Shown here: positions 45,363 to 58,473 of the stretch, piece by piece
How the letters are laid out: each line of letters begins with the position of its first letter
Position numbering within the stretch: the stretch's first letter is position 1
Assembly: GCA_021397845.1 (NCBI GenBank)
Contig: CM038039.1
Coordinates: forward strand, 180,084,526-180,148,525
Reading direction: 5' to 3'
Source of the DNA: Areca catechu
Lineage: Eukaryota > Streptophyta > Magnoliopsida > Arecales > Arecaceae
Length of the DNA stretch: 64,000 nt
The notes under the pieces: generated by a model
The model's database searches: none
Seen by the model: only the letters and a program-made list of their open reading frames with translations
What the model was told of the DNA's origin: nothing
Made by a program: the position numbers and the translations under genes

Positions 45363-46704
45363 TGATGGGGATATCAATAATAAGAATGTATACTTTGATT
45401 AACTAACTTTATTTTTGTAGCTATAGTTAATAAAATCTTGAGCCATGAAACAAGTCCTAAATTTTCTTGAAGCATACTCATGAGTCAACACATGGAAGAA
45501 GACAATTTTTTCATAAGTCGACTCAAGCTCAAAGCATGATGGAAAGCCACCTCTTCAAAGCCCAATTCAAGCCATTCAAGCCTAATTCAAGCCAAGACTT
45601 GAAACCAAAATTTTCACATGGGGGGACACCTCATCAAGAAACCTTGGGAAGAAGAAATTACACTACATCAAGATTTTTATGGGGAACATAAAGATACCTT
45701 CCAACAAGTGATATGTGGGGTGCCACCTCTAATGACACCTAGGCCTCCACATCAGCATTTGACAACCACATGAAGACCTTGTAGAATGCCACATGTCAAG
45801 TGGTTGTAACATTCTACTAATAATTTATTTTTAGTTAAAACCACTTACCTAAAAATTGTTGGAGCCAACTAAGCCATCCTTGTCCCCTCATCTCCATCCT
45901 TGGATGAAATTCCTAGCATTGGAACCTATAAATAGGGCCCCTAGGCTCTCATTCTATTCATTCTATGCTATGATTTGAATTAATGAAAGGATTGTTTCCT
46001 TGTGTTCTAGTTGTCTTGAGTTCTTGTTTGGAGTGAAAGTTTTTTAGCTAGTTTGAGTGTGTAGATCCTTATCCAAGGAGAGAATGAGAGTTTTTTAAGT
46101 TTGAGTTTGAGAGTGAAGAGTGCTTTTGCAAGGAGTAAAAAATGGGATGTCCATTAATGGATCTATGATCAAGCTCCAAGTCCCAAGCCGCCGTCCACTT
46201 TCTTCTTCTTCCTTTTTTCTTTATTTCCATTCCAACTCCAATTCTTCTTCCATGTCTAATCCCCAATTTCTTTGCAGGTTCTCTTAGGTTCCTAGGTCAA
46301 GGATGAAGGTCTCCATGCCATGGATCAAGGCCAAGGTGAGCCTCAAAGTAGAGAGTGCCAATCTTGACTTCTAGGCCTCAATCCTTGAGTGATGAGAGCT
46401 CATTCTTCCACCAAAAATTAGCCATCATTATTGATAGGAAAACTCTTTCTAAGCTTCATTAAATCTGATCATTTGAAGGTTAACTTATCCTAGTAGTGAT
46501 GGTTTCCTTTCCATGAAGATCCTAATCCTTATTTTGAACTAGATCTACATTGCGGGTCTTAAAAATTAGATCAACTAGTCTCCTTATGAAAATTCTTTTC
46601 TTGGATTAATTTAGCCCATTTATTTGATAATTAATTACTCAAGTTTGCTTGCTAGTTAGCTTGCTAAAACTCTCCATTCATCATTTCATTTTCGTTCCCT
46701 ATCA
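45363..46704 (+). repeat. 3' LTR of element F
   Basis: Starts TGATGGGGATATC, ends CCCTATCA, and is followed by the ATTAA duplication. The match to 40285-41641 is close throughout. Confidence 0.87.
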
Positions 46705-48467
46705 ATTAATTCTTTTGATTGAGTATAGATCACTCTTTATGACCTTTCAGATTTTCCTTTGAAAATTTCTTGACCAAATATCTTTGAGAATCTTATTCAA
46801 TCATCTGTTGACTGTTAGAACCAATTATCTAAATTTCATGAAATTTTTTTATTTTTTTCTTATTTTTTAAAGTGTCGATACTTTAAAGTGCCCACACCTC
46901 CAAGTGTCAACACTTGGACTCAAGTCGTGAGTCGACATTTGACCAGCGGGAACCAGTGGTTAAATAAAGAAATTGATCTGATTTCTTTCATTTTCTTTCC
47001 AAATATTTGAGCCGACACCTTGCCCCACTGTTCCCTAACTTCCATTTCATGTTTTAATTATTCTATTACTGATTTGAGCCCATTTTTCTTCTCTTCTTCC
47101 CTGCTCTTCACGGTTTTACCATGAACCCTTATGCTTTTCCTTTTTCTTTTCGTGTTTCCTTCTTCCTAGATGATGGGTCCCAGGAAATAGTTAGTCAGGA
47201 GACCTCACCCTCTACACAAGACATAGAGCGGTGCATGAAGGCATGTTATGAGGATCTGACAGCCGAGGCACTAGCATAGCAGGAGTTTCCTATCAGATCA
47301 TGGGTTCATGGAGCATATAGGGTGGCCTCTAAGGCCATCATCGGAGGTCGGAGGGTAGACTTTGACTTTATGGACCAGCATCACTTTGTATAGGGAATTG
47401 GCTGAGAGATGCAGGGCTGGCCCACTTCTGTTCACTAATGGAGAGATTCTACCCAGGACTGATTCGAGAGTTTTATGGCACATTAGCCAGAGGAGTGGAC
47501 GACTGGATAGCTGAGGTCAGAGGGACTACCATACCGCTGACAACCAAGGTTTTGAGTAGAGCTTAGGAGATCCCTATAAGAGGTACCGTAACGGACTCCT
47601 TGGTTGATAGGATGAGCGGATTACCATGCATTTTTGAGATGAGGATCTCAGAGAGGGAGCCATTGTTGTAGCATCTCGACTTTCTCCGGAGATAAGATTA
47701 CTGCACCACATCATCGCCCGGATACTTCTACCGAAGACCAGACGCTTTGACTTCATCATGGAGAGAGAGTTGCTTGTCATGGTTTCCTTAGTTAGGAGGA
47801 CTCCTATTTGCCTTCCAGTACTCATGGTCCATTAGATGACTAAGGCAGCTACTAGCAGGAGGTTATGTTTACCTTATGGCATGGGTCTGACCATTCTGTT
47901 CAGGGCTTATGAAGTTGACTTTGATGGAGAGCCCTTCAGACAGCTGCTCCATACTGACATCTATGATGAGTGATCTTTACATCGCATGGGCTATCACAAA
48001 GTTAGAGGTTAGTGGAGGCGTTGGATATCTGGATAGGCTATATATGCTGATCAGGAGGACACTGAGGAGGAGGAGCGTATATTTAGAGATGAGGCCAGGC
48101 CATCTAAGCCACCGAGGGACATACATGAATCATAGCCCAAGCCATCAATACAGCCACCTCCTAGAGACAGTACAGATGAGAGGATCACTCGCTTGGAGAT
48201 CGAGGTCATGACTATTAGACAGTGAGTAGATTACATTCACATAAAGATGAGAGCAGGTCATCAAGAGATGAGAGAGGGATTCTTTGCTGTTCTAACCATA
48301 CTTGAGAGATTATCTTCTGCCAGAGCATCTTCTCCTCCATCATCAGATTCTTCTCCTGCTCCACCAGCACCTCCATCTCTAGCTCCAGACACAGAGACCA
48401 GAGATGGCCAGGGCGATTCTTCCATGGATTTTGACATTGCAGATTATAGGTGGACCTTGAGCCAGAT
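46705..48467 (+). pseudogene. Extra 3' ORF of Copia element C (first part)
   Basis: After the end of pol, sequence from about 47150 reads FYPGLIREFYGTLARGVDDW, then IAEVRGTTIPLTTKVLSRA and later REPLL..HLDFL and KMRAGHQEMREGFFAVLTIL. This resembles the putative plant transposon protein domain found downstream of pol in SIRE-type Copia elements. Stops are frequent. The function is unknown. It is cut at 48467 by solo LTR G; the frame continues at 50130. Confidence 0.62.
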
Positions 48468-50129
48468 TGTTGACCCCATAATTGTTTTTGATGATAACCA
48501 AACATTGGTGCATGCATTTATTTTACTAGCAACTCTTCAAGTGGTTTACAAGTTTTTATAGGATGAATTCTTTGTTCGAATCTCAACTCCTACATTTTCA
48601 TTTCTTGTTTTGAGTTGTGTTGTAATTGAATATTGTAAAGAAGAACCCAAAGAAAAAATTAAGAAAGATCATAAAATTAGGTTACTTCAAAATGTATTTC
48701 AAGCTTTTAGTTTCTTAGAAACTTGTTGAAATTGAAGACATCTTGAAGCTTGAAGACTTGTTGGATGAAATCTGGAGAAAGACTGAAAAAATCACTAAAA
48801 TATTTATCCGAGCCGACTCGAGGAGAAGAGAGCCGACTCTGGCACATGGCATGCATGAGACTTCTGGCACGCAGATATCCGAGCCGACTCTAAGGGACCC
48901 GAGCCGACTCATCCAAAGTGCTGTTTCTTGAATCAGACAGGCGAGCCGATCCAAAGGAAGTCCAAGCCGACTCTATCACATGGTTAGACATCCGAGCTGA
49001 CTCTTCAAAAGATCGAGCCAACTCCTCCAGAGTTCAGAAAATAGTTTCTGAGAAGAATAGCCATTTGAGTCGACTAGAATGGAAGTTAGTCAACTCGTCC
49101 AAACTAACATTTGAAGGCCTGAGGATCCAAGTCGACCCAAATCAAGGTGAGCCGACTCTTACAGAGTGAAGAATCAAGACACTGTGCAAGCGAGCCGACT
49201 GGATTGAAGAGAGTCGACTCAACCATAACTCCTATGAGGATCCAAGCCGACTCGAGTGATCCGAGTTGACTTGAAGGTCAATTTTAGACTTGCAATGGCT
49301 AGTTCCAGAACTCAAAATTTGAATCCAAAAAGTATTTCAATGGTCAAATATCACATCCCAACGGTCTACAATGACTTAAACTACCTTGGAATGATGGAAG
49401 GCCATATATTTGAGGGATTTGAACTTCTTTGAAGTAAGAGTTAGAAAGTTTTTTCAAAGAGTTAATGCTTTATTGAATATGAAACCTACCAACAAGGAGA
49501 AGAGCACTAAGAGCATTCAAGATAGCCTTCAAGTCTTCACCAACTCTCATCTGAAGCTTGAAGCACTTAGTAAAGAAGCAAAAGAAGCCATTAAAGTGCA
49601 TTGAAGTACATTCAAGTGGGCTTCTCTCAAGCTGCATCGGCAACCACTCGACAAAAATTTATTTGTCATTCTGTTACTTTTCCTTTCAATTCATTTTTGA
49701 ATTGTTGGGTTATTGGTGAGCCCGGTTGAAAAACCAAATAGGTTCTTGATGAGCCTTTGTTAAAAAACAACTGTTGGGTTCTTGGTGATCCTGGTAAAAC
49801 CAAGTTGGGTTTTTTTGGTGATCCCGGTAAAACCAAAGTGTAAAGGTTTGGATTGTGAGCCTGTGAAAACAATCCGACTATATTCCGGTGGGGGATATAG
49901 TGGAAATCCCGAGTAGTAATATTGGGTAGTGGATGTAGGAGCTTGGTTGCTCCGAACCACTATAATTGTTGTGTGTTTGTGTTGTGCTCCTTTGATTTGA
50001 TTTAGCTTCTGCAGTTAATTATTTTGTCACAGCACTTAACACCTTAAAAGGGATTTCAAATAGCACATAATTGCTTAAATTTTTTAATTCCCAATTCACC
50101 CCCCTTTTGGGAAAGCCACCTGGGCAACA
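48468..50129 (+). mobile_element. Solo Copia LTR G
   Basis: 1662 bp from TGTTGACCCCATAATTG to CACCTGGGCAACA with no second LTR or interior. Flanking 5-mers CAGAT (48463-48467) and TAGAT (50130-50134) agree at four of five, and the interrupted 3' ORF of element C resumes directly after. The motif cluster here is of the GAGCCGACTC type (48808-49270), and the TTCTTGGTGA array lies at 49705-49850. Confidence 0.8.
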
Positions 50130-50639
50130 TAGATGTTGCTGCTGATCAGGATACAGTGCCTGCAGCGAATGAGACGAGGACTCCAAAGGCTATTCCTGAT
50201 CCTAGTTCTTCTATCCTAACTTCAGTTCTCCCTAGCACTCCCACCATTTCAGATCCTTCAGACATTTCAGTTTCCACTCCTATTCTTCACACTGATCCAC
50301 TTTATACTTCTATTGATTTATCGACTCCTACTTTTAGTATACCACCTGTACCTTCTATTGATTTATCAACTCCTACTTTTAGGACACCCCTTGTACCTTC
50401 TACTTCTTCTTTGATCTGGGAACTAGGATTTTACACACCTGATTTTCACATTTTTTCTTCAGGATGCACTTTTGATGTCACACCATCTATCACTGATACA
50501 GTTGCTGATCCCATCACACTTCATGTTCCTTCTCTTGACTTCGCTTCCTCCTCTACAACACCAGCCAGAGGAAGAGATTGGTTTTTAAAATTATGTGCTT
50601 ATATACTTAACATTTTGTCATTATCAAAAAATAAGAGAT
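50130..50639 (+). pseudogene. Extra 3' ORF of Copia element C (second part)
   Basis: Pro/Ser/Thr-rich sequence (SSILTSVLPSTPTISDPSDI, then two repeats of SIDLSTPTF) continuing the 3' ORF, ending near TPARGRDWF. It runs directly into the purine-rich AAAAATAAGAGAT before the 3' LTR. Confidence 0.6.
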
Positions 50640-52197
50640 TGTTGGCTTTGGCTCCCTGATTTTGATGAATAACAAAATGTTGAGTATATGTTTGGACTGA
50701 TGTTTCAATTGGAGTATAAATTTCAGGTCATGGGTACTTCAAATTTTCACTCAAATGTATCAAAATTACTAACAGTAAAGCAAGATGAATTTTAATGTTT
50801 AAGTTATTTTTTCACCTTGGAATATTGATAAAATGATCAATTTGGCCCTTATGAAGATGAGTCTAAGAGGTTCTTGAACAATATTTGGAAAATTCAGAGT
50901 TTGGCATACCTTTTTAAAATGGCACAGTGCAAGTATCAACTCAAAGTGTCGACTCACAGGTCGACTCATGAAGAAAGTATCGACACTTCAGAAGACTGGC
51001 ATGCAAATTTTCAGATGGCATGCTAGGTGTCGACTCACAGGTCAACTCACAGACTCAAGTATCGACTCACAAGCTTCAAGTGTCGACTCATAGGTTGACT
51101 CAAGGCCTGAGAACAGAAAATGAATAGAACATGCTATTTCAAGATCTTTTTGCCAAGTGTCGACTCAGAAGAACGACTCACAGACTCAAGTATCAACTCA
51201 CAGATCCAAGTATCGACCAGAGATCGACTCAAAGCCTGAGAGCAAAAGAAAGCAGAACCCTGTAAATTCAAATTTTATACTTAGTGTTTACCCAAGTGTC
51301 GACTCACAAACTCCAAGTATCGACTCACATATTGACTCATGAAGAAATTCAAGTGTCCACACTTAGTATAACGTCTAGTTTTCCAGAAGTTCAGAATTGA
51401 CTCCAAATGGCTAGTTTCTTCACTCTAACAGTCTCCAACAGTCTTTTCAGTGTTGTTAAGCTATTTATCACTTACCAAACTCATTGAAGACAAGAATAAA
51501 AGAAGAGACAAAGTTTATCTTTTGAGAAAAAATAAGAATGAGCTAAAAAGTTGATTCCACCTGAAAAAGTCTTCAACTCAGCCTTGAGCCTTCAAATCAT
51601 TAGCCAAAAAGAGTGCATTCAAAGATTCCAAGAAGGAGACAACTCAAGCATTCAAGAAGAACTTCATCAACATTTATTTTCGCTCATTTAGGAGCTATTT
51701 CTTGTGCTTATTTATGTGTACTTGCTTTTATTTATTGTTGTTAGTTTCAAAGGTATTGAAACTAGTGTTAAAGGTTATTGGTGAGCCTAAGAGATAAAAC
51801 CAACTTGGGTTTGACTTGTAAGCCCGGATTAAAAACAAGTTGTGAAGGTTGTTGGTGAGCTTAGGTGATAAAACCAATGAGGTTTGTCTTGTGAGCCTTA
51901 GAAAACAAGTCGGCTGTAATCTTGGATAGATTATAGTAGAAATTTCCAAGGAAAAGCTTGGGGAGTGGATTTAGGTGCTTGGAGTATACCAAACCACTAT
52001 ACATCTATGTGTTTGTGATTGTTTGCTTCTTTCTTCACTTGTTCTTTATTACTTGGCACTTAATCTGCTACTTCTGTTGCATGTATCATATAGCACAATC
52101 ACTTTGCCACACTAACTCTCATAGTTCAGCATATAACTGTTTAAATTTTTAAAATATCCAATTCACCCCTCCTCTTGGGCTACCTTGCTGGGCAACA
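50640..52197 (+). repeat. 3' LTR at the end of Copia element C
   Basis: Starts TGTTGGCTTTGGCTCCC and ends CTTGCTGGGCAACA. It has the group hallmarks (GATTTTGATGAATAACAAAAT start, about a dozen GTGTCGACTCA-like motifs at 50935-51365, GGTTATTGGTGAGCC array at 51770-51920), but its sequence differs widely from the LTR at 30770-32275. Confidence 0.75.
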
Positions 52198-54253
52198 CAG
52201 ATCTAGAAGCATGTTTTAGATCTGAAATTGAATCTAGAAAATCAAAAATTAGATCTAAAAAATCAAATCCAAAATCTTCATTTGAGAACCAAAATTTTAG
52301 ATCTGAAATTTTTGCAATTTTAGAACTGCACTTGATCTAAAATTTTTATCGATTTGATATGAATTTTACATATAAAATGTTTATTTTCTAGACTTAAAAT
52401 CTAGATCAGCAAGTCAAGATTCATGATTAGAAAGTTAATTATAAAAATTATTTTTACATTTAATGTTATGAATTTTTGAATTCATGAATGCTGAAATTTC
52501 TAAATCTAAAAATTTCTTGTCTTTTAGGTATATCATGAGATGATTATACTTGATGTTTAGATTTGAAATTAGTTTCGATATCTAAACTTAAACCTCATAT
52601 TCATAATATACCTAATTTAAGATCTAAAATTAAAATTGGTTAGGTTCATTTTTGTACTAACATTAGGTTGTCCTACTTTAAGGTTATCCTCTTATAGTGT
52701 AAAAGGTTGTCCTAGCACAAAATTGACCTATTTTGAAAATAATTTTTGAAACTTGAATCAATAATTTAGATCTAAAATTAAGGTTAATAGATCTAAAATT
52801 GAGAATTTAAGATTTTAACCTAAAGCATAAAATATGAGGGATTGGGCATGAGTCAAATCAATTAGGTCATGCAATTGGATTGTATTTAGTTTTTGATTAG
52901 GTCATGATCGAACCCAATCGATTGAGCTCTTGATCAAACTAAATTAATACTTGATTAGGATTAGATAAAGAGTGCTCAAGATCATGCCAATAGTTTGAGT
53001 TGGTCAATTTGATTGCCATCAATTGATTGACTTGAAGACCTAATTTGGCTCAGTGTTGATCCTGAATTGCTTAAGGTGACCAATTCAAAAATGATAAACC
53101 AATTGGTGTCTAAGGCAAGTTTTGATCATGATTTTTAATTAGGACCATTCTCCTAGCTAGCCAACTATGTTGGTGTCTAAAGAAAGAGATGCAATCCTTC
53201 CATTGATCTTACTTATCTGGCAAATTTGGTCGATTATGTTTTGAATAAATGTTGCTTGTTGATTTGAGTTCACTCATGCCATCTTGGTTAGTTAGCCATG
53301 AGATGTGCTAGCTAATTAAGTTATGACCTGAACTAGATTACTTAGATATGAAATGTATGAATCTAAACAAGTTAGATATGAGATGTACTAATATGAACTA
53401 GGTTAGTTAGACATGAGATGTACTAACCTAAACTAGGTTAGTCAGACATAAGATATGCTGACCCAAACTAGGTGAGACAAAATGTGAAGAGAGAAAAGGG
53501 AGTCAATGTTAAGATGATTTCTCATCGCCCATTTTTTTTCATCTCCCCCTTTCCCATTTGAATTTGATTCAAATTTGATAAGGTGGGATGTTATCTAAAG
53601 GGGTTCACGAGGGATGGATTCATCTTGGGGTGTGAGTTATTTTTATGAGATAAAATAAATCAAGAAGGTGGTTGGCACATGAAAAAAAAGATGAAATATT
53701 TTCTTCCTGCTGCTAATTTTCTTCTGTCACCCCTCCACCTTTCTCCCTTCCATCCACATGTCTAAAACTAGATAGAGAGAGAGAGAGTTTAAAGAGAGAA
53801 ATAGAGGAGAAAAGAATGGTTCTCTTCCATCTTGGGTTCCTTCTTCCCTTATTCCCTTGAATCAGCATGAATGGTTCGTGCAGGATTTTAGGGTTTCTTC
53901 TTCTTCTTGAAGAAGGGTCCAATCCAATATTTGAAGCGGGATCTATAAGATGTTAGCACACTAGCGATCTTGGTGCTTCGATCAAGCATCTCCGTGTAGA
54001 TACCAATAGAGGCTGGGTGTGTGCATAGCTTAGATGGAACCCAGGACATCCACCATATCTGATCTGATAAAGATGGAGTAGCATAGCAGGTAAGTAGATA
54101 TGATCTACTTTGCAATTTATTTTTAGATCTGATTTGTTAATGACATGAATCATGTATGCATACTAGATTAGATTTTATTTAAGCTACTATTTTAGTTAAA
54201 TAGTTTTTTTTAAAAACCTATGCATGTGCCCTAAGGGATCGTGTGATGATTCC
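52198..54253 (+). mobile_element. Unassigned retroelement remnant
   Basis: AT-rich sequence without open frames. The stretch near 53095-53200 (TTGGTGTCTAAGGCAAG, ATTTTTAATTAGGACC) resembles the leader of element F at about 42890-42960, so Gypsy leader sequence is probably present. The part at 53540-54250 looks like LTR sequence. Boundaries cannot be set. Confidence 0.4.
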
Positions 54254-56012
54254 TTCAAGTGGTATGTTCATGGACATCCAAAAGATTTAATCATTGGTGA
54301 TCCATCTCAAAGGTAAGAACTCGATCATCTTTAAAAGACTTATAATTATTTAGCTTTTATATCTCAAATAGAACCTAAATCTATAGAAGAAGCTAAAAAA
54401 GATAGTAAATGAATTAATGCTATGAAAAAAGAACTTAATCAATTCAAAAGAAATAAAGTATGGACACTTATAAAAAAATCTATAGATTATCTTGTTATTG
54501 GAATTAAATGGATTTTTAGAAATAAACTTGATAAACATGGTAAAGTAATAAGAAACAAAGCTAGGTTAGTTGTAAAAAGTTATAGTCAAGAATAAGGAAT
54601 TAATTTTGATGAAACATTATACTTGTAGCTAGATTGAAAGCGATTAAGCTATTACTTGCCTTTGGGTTGGAGAGTTCCAAGGAAAATGGCATGCCAACGA
54701 AATTAACATGCAAGCTTAACAAGGATGATAAATGTAAGTGCATAGATCAAAAATTTTATAGAGGTACAATTGGATCACCACTCTACCTTATTACTAGTAG
54801 ACCTAATATAATGTTTAATGTATATATATTTTCAAGATATCAATATAATCCTAAAGAATCATACTTACTTGCTACTAAAAGGATTGTTAAATACTTATTT
54901 CGTACTGTTACTGTTGGTTTATGGTAGTTGAAATAATCTTCAATTGAACTATAGGATATTCATATGCTAACTTTATTGGATATAAACTAGATAGGAAAAG
55001 TACTAGTGCAACTTGTCAATTCTAGGAGTTAACTTAAGCTCTTGGTTTAGTAAGAAATAAAGTTTGGCGGAACTATTTATAGTTGAGGCCAAATACATTG
55101 TAGCTGAAAGTTGTATTCAAATCTTATGGATTAAATAATAATTTGAAGGTTTTGGCATTAAACTTAATAACATTTTTATAAGATTTGATAATAGTAGTGC
55201 TATATATCTAACTAAAAATCTAATTCAATACTCAAGAACTAAATATATTGAAATAAGACTTCATTTCCTAAGAGATCATGTTCAAAATGATAATATGATG
55301 TTTGATTTTGTTAGCACTGATAGGCAATTAGCTAACAATTTTACTAAACACTTAAGTGAGGATAGATTTAGCATGATTAAAAGAGAATTAGGCATTTGTG
55401 ATCCCTTTGATTGAATATCTTCTTCTTTTCTTAAGGATCAAATCTTATCTAGATGTATTCTTATGATTTTGACTATCCTAGAATCCTCAAAATTATCTTT
55501 GAAATAAATTTCTGAATTTTTCCTGACCTGGATCCAAGCACACTTGAGCTTGAATCCAAGTTGACTTGATAGGTTCCTTGAGTCGATTTGAGCATAGGTT
55601 TGGAGTTTTTAAAATAGGACCCATAGGCCCCATTTTAGGAAGTTAGGTCATCTCCCACCTTTTGGAATAGTAAATCTCTTCATCCAAACCCACCATCTAT
55701 CCCTAATTCCTCCAAATCTACCACTCTTTCTTTATTTTCCCTTGATTTTATCTCATTTCCATGAGGATATGTATCCAAGGAAGATGCTCGCTTGATGGTT
55801 AAAATGGCCAAGATCCAAAATCGAGTAGATACATGCCACTCGAGGTTTGGAGAGGTAGAGGAGAGCCATGGCAGCAAGAGAAGAAGCTCCACCACCATCA
55901 CAGTCCAAGCCACCTGAACCATCTATGCCAACACCATCTTCTCCACTTCCATAAACCAAAAGAATGGCTGGTAGAGTTGTTACCGCAAGTAGGTGGATTA
56001 ACTTTAAGTTCC
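54254..56012 (+). pseudogene. Second SIRE-like Copia pol and 3' ORF fragment
   Basis: Begins with KWYVHGHPKDLIIGDPS, then reverse transcriptase pieces (ELNQFKRNKVWTL, KWIFRNKLDKHGKVI). After LLAF the sequence jumps to the RNase H region (CKLNKDDKCKCIDQKFYRGT, SRYQYNPKESYLLATKRI), so the middle of reverse transcriptase is deleted. From about 55840 a Pro-rich segment (MAAREEAPPPSQSKPPEPSM) followed by KRMAGRVVTASRW starts the extra 3' ORF. Many stops. The left junction coincides with the pol region just before RT. Confidence 0.72.
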
Positions 56013-58473
56013 TGTTAGATGTGTATGCCCTAGAAGCCAAGTTGGCTGATACATTGTAATTTCTAGGACATCATATTATACTTAATGAAATTTTTATCAA
56101 CAAAATTAGGCATTTTTCCATTCATATTGTTATGTGTCTATGAACAATCCATGGAGTTAATGGACAATGATACAACTTCTCAAGAGTTAAGAATTTGAGA
56201 CTTGAGTCATTATAGGTTAACTCTTAAATACTTTCAATCATTGGATTATCACGGGGACAGTGATTGATCCATCAAGATTGGTGCATAGATCATTTCCTTT
56301 TTGGATAGACGAGTCTCGAGTCTACAGTGTGGGGACACTAGAATGAGAGTACAAGTAATTGTTAGAGAACAATAGTACTGAGCATGACTAAAGAATGAGA
56401 AGTCACATGGATGTCTACTCATTCATCAGGGACTTCTCAAATGCTATAGTTGTGTGAGTAATTCCTTAACTTGTATTGTCTTATATACTCATAGTGAGGT
56501 TGCTATGTTTGATAGTATATGAACATGGTTCCTAGCCATTCAAAATCTTATGATATTCATTGCCTGCAATAGCTTTACTTTAGGAGTAAAGAGTATACTT
56601 ATATGGGATCTATCAGCTTTAGTAGTTAAGGTATAATCCTATGTGACCTAATTGGCTAAGTCCTTGAATCTGTTGTTGAAAAAATATCTAGTGTTTCATG
56701 CATAGATTTTTTTATAATTCATAGTGGAAGTATATCTATTTTAAAACTATTTTAAATAGAATATTTATATTTATAATAATTCTAATAAATCCTAAGCAGG
56801 ATCATAATATGATATGCAGTAAAAAATAAAATCAGCATACAACGATCTACTCGATGCATGTAGTAGATCTAATCTACAAACAATATAAAATCTAATTTCA
56901 TACCTGATCGTAGGTCAATGATCACCACTACTGATGGCATGCGGTAAGGGCTTTCTGCATCATTCTGTAGCCATACAGGGTGTTTGGCCTCAACAAATCA
57001 TTCACACAAAGCTCTGACATGATCAACCTCTTGAGACTGCTAGCTCCCTCAGAAGGCCACTATATGGCTAAAAATAATTTATTTCCTGGCTTTCTTGAGT
57101 CTCCCAAGAAATCCAAGAAGAGGATAAAGAGGTATAGATCTAAGAGGAAGAAAACCAAAAATAAGAAACTTCTTTCTACTATTTATCTCTTCTTTTTCTT
57201 CTTCCTTCAACACTAGCACCCAAGAAAGATCTTTCATGCCGAAGAAAAACTCATGCCCACCTTGAATTTTTTTTAGCTCCCTTTCTTATCTTATCTAATG
57301 CCAAATTATGGCCTTTTTAGTCGCTCAATCCCAAAATAACACTTGAAAAACTAGGCATGTGGATTAGGATAGGATTAGGATAGGATTAGGGGACTTTTAG
57401 ATAAGATAAGGAAGCAAATAACCTAGTTTGACTAGTCTTAGCTTATCCCACGCCCCACCATCATAGATAAAATCTTTACTACAAATTTTTATCTCAAATC
57501 ACCAATAAAAGGGCCTCTTTTCAATGCATATTTTATCTATATTTTTCAAAAAAATGGCATCAAGAATTGATAAGGTTTTGAGGGTTTTAGATCAGGTAGA
57601 AGTAGGAAAAGTCAAAGAGTTTGATTCTCAGTTAAAATCCTCCATTTTAACTTTAAAACTCATCCTAAATTAATCCAAATCAGATAAGAAAGAAGGTAAA
57701 GCATGTAAACATGTTTGGCATAAATTTTCTATGAATTTATTCAAATAAATGGTGTAGAGAAATCCTAGAGAAAACCTAGTTGGGCTAGGTAAGGGTTTGA
57801 CCAAGCTTTGATCAAAATTAATTAGAAACCAAAACTAATTTGATTATAACTAATTTAACCAACTTGGACTCAATTCAATTAGATACCAATTAGGCATAAT
57901 TAAATCTCAATTAAATTTAAAATTAACTGAGCCCAAGTATGAATCAAACCATAATTAGAAACCCTTAACGATTAGGTCATTAAATAACCTAAGCGAGTAA
58001 ATTCTAATTAAACCAAATTTAATTAGACTTGATCTAAATCTCTTCACTCAATCAAATTGAGTCATTTAGAAATACAATTATTAATTAATCCTTTTATAAT
58101 TAATTAATAATTTTTTATTATTAATTTATAATATTTGTATAAGGTTAATTATTTATCATATTTATAATTTTGCCACTAAAGATTCTTAATAATTAGTCAA
58201 CTATTATGATTGGTCAAAAACTTTTATTGTGTGTGACCCCATAAATTTGAATACTAAGATGGTAGTCCAAGAACTAATTCTGAACTAATCGATGCAACCA
58301 TCTAGCAATGGTTCTCGACATCCAAATAGGTTGAATGTTCGCGAAGCAACATTCAAGAACCTAGGCATATGATTTTCGTATAATTTATCCTTTTGATTTT
58401 AATGCTTAGAATGATTTTAGAGTTAACTACCAACTCTGAATAATGCATCCAAATATGCCTCAACTTGCTAAAT
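56013..58473 (+). mobile_element. Probable Copia LTR-type remnant
   Basis: Starts TGTTAGATGTGTATGCCCTAG, cut into the 3' ORF of the preceding fragment. The first part has the look of a long plant LTR, with no coding sequence. From about 56690 the sequence is AT-rich, non-coding and unassigned; TTAGGATAGGA repeats lie near 57365. I cannot place its right end, which may lie before 58473. Confidence 0.4.

Larger units (their letters stand above)
40285..46704 (+). mobile_element. Element F: pol-less chromovirus
   Basis: LTRs 40285-41641 and 45363-46704, target duplication ATTAA (40280-40284 and 46705-46709), perfect primer-binding site 41648-41659, CCCGGGAGAAT before the 3' LTR. The interior keeps a Gag region and the integrase tail with chromodomain, but no protease, reverse transcriptase, RNase H or integrase core. 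This is the same architecture as element B with different LTR sequence, and F is more decayed. It sits between pol and the 3' ORF of element C. Confidence 0.87.
30770..52197 (+). mobile_element. Element C: SIRE/Maximus-like Copia retrotransposon, with three insertions
   Basis: Order: LTR 30770-32275, primer-binding site, gag, protease, integrase, reverse transcriptase, RNase H, an extra 3' ORF, LTR 50640-52197. Without the nested elements (35522-38641, 40285-46704, 48468-50129 and their target duplications) it is about 10.2 kb, the normal size for this lineage. All coding parts carry stops and shifts. The two end LTRs are of clearly different subfamilies and the flanking 5-mers (CTCAT, CAGAT) do not match, so the element may be a recombinant of two copies. 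Confidence 0.75.

Noticed and set aside
47150..48440. Envelope gene in element C
   Set aside because: Position would fit, but no signal peptide, membrane segment or cleavage site could be read; the plant transposon protein resemblance is better.
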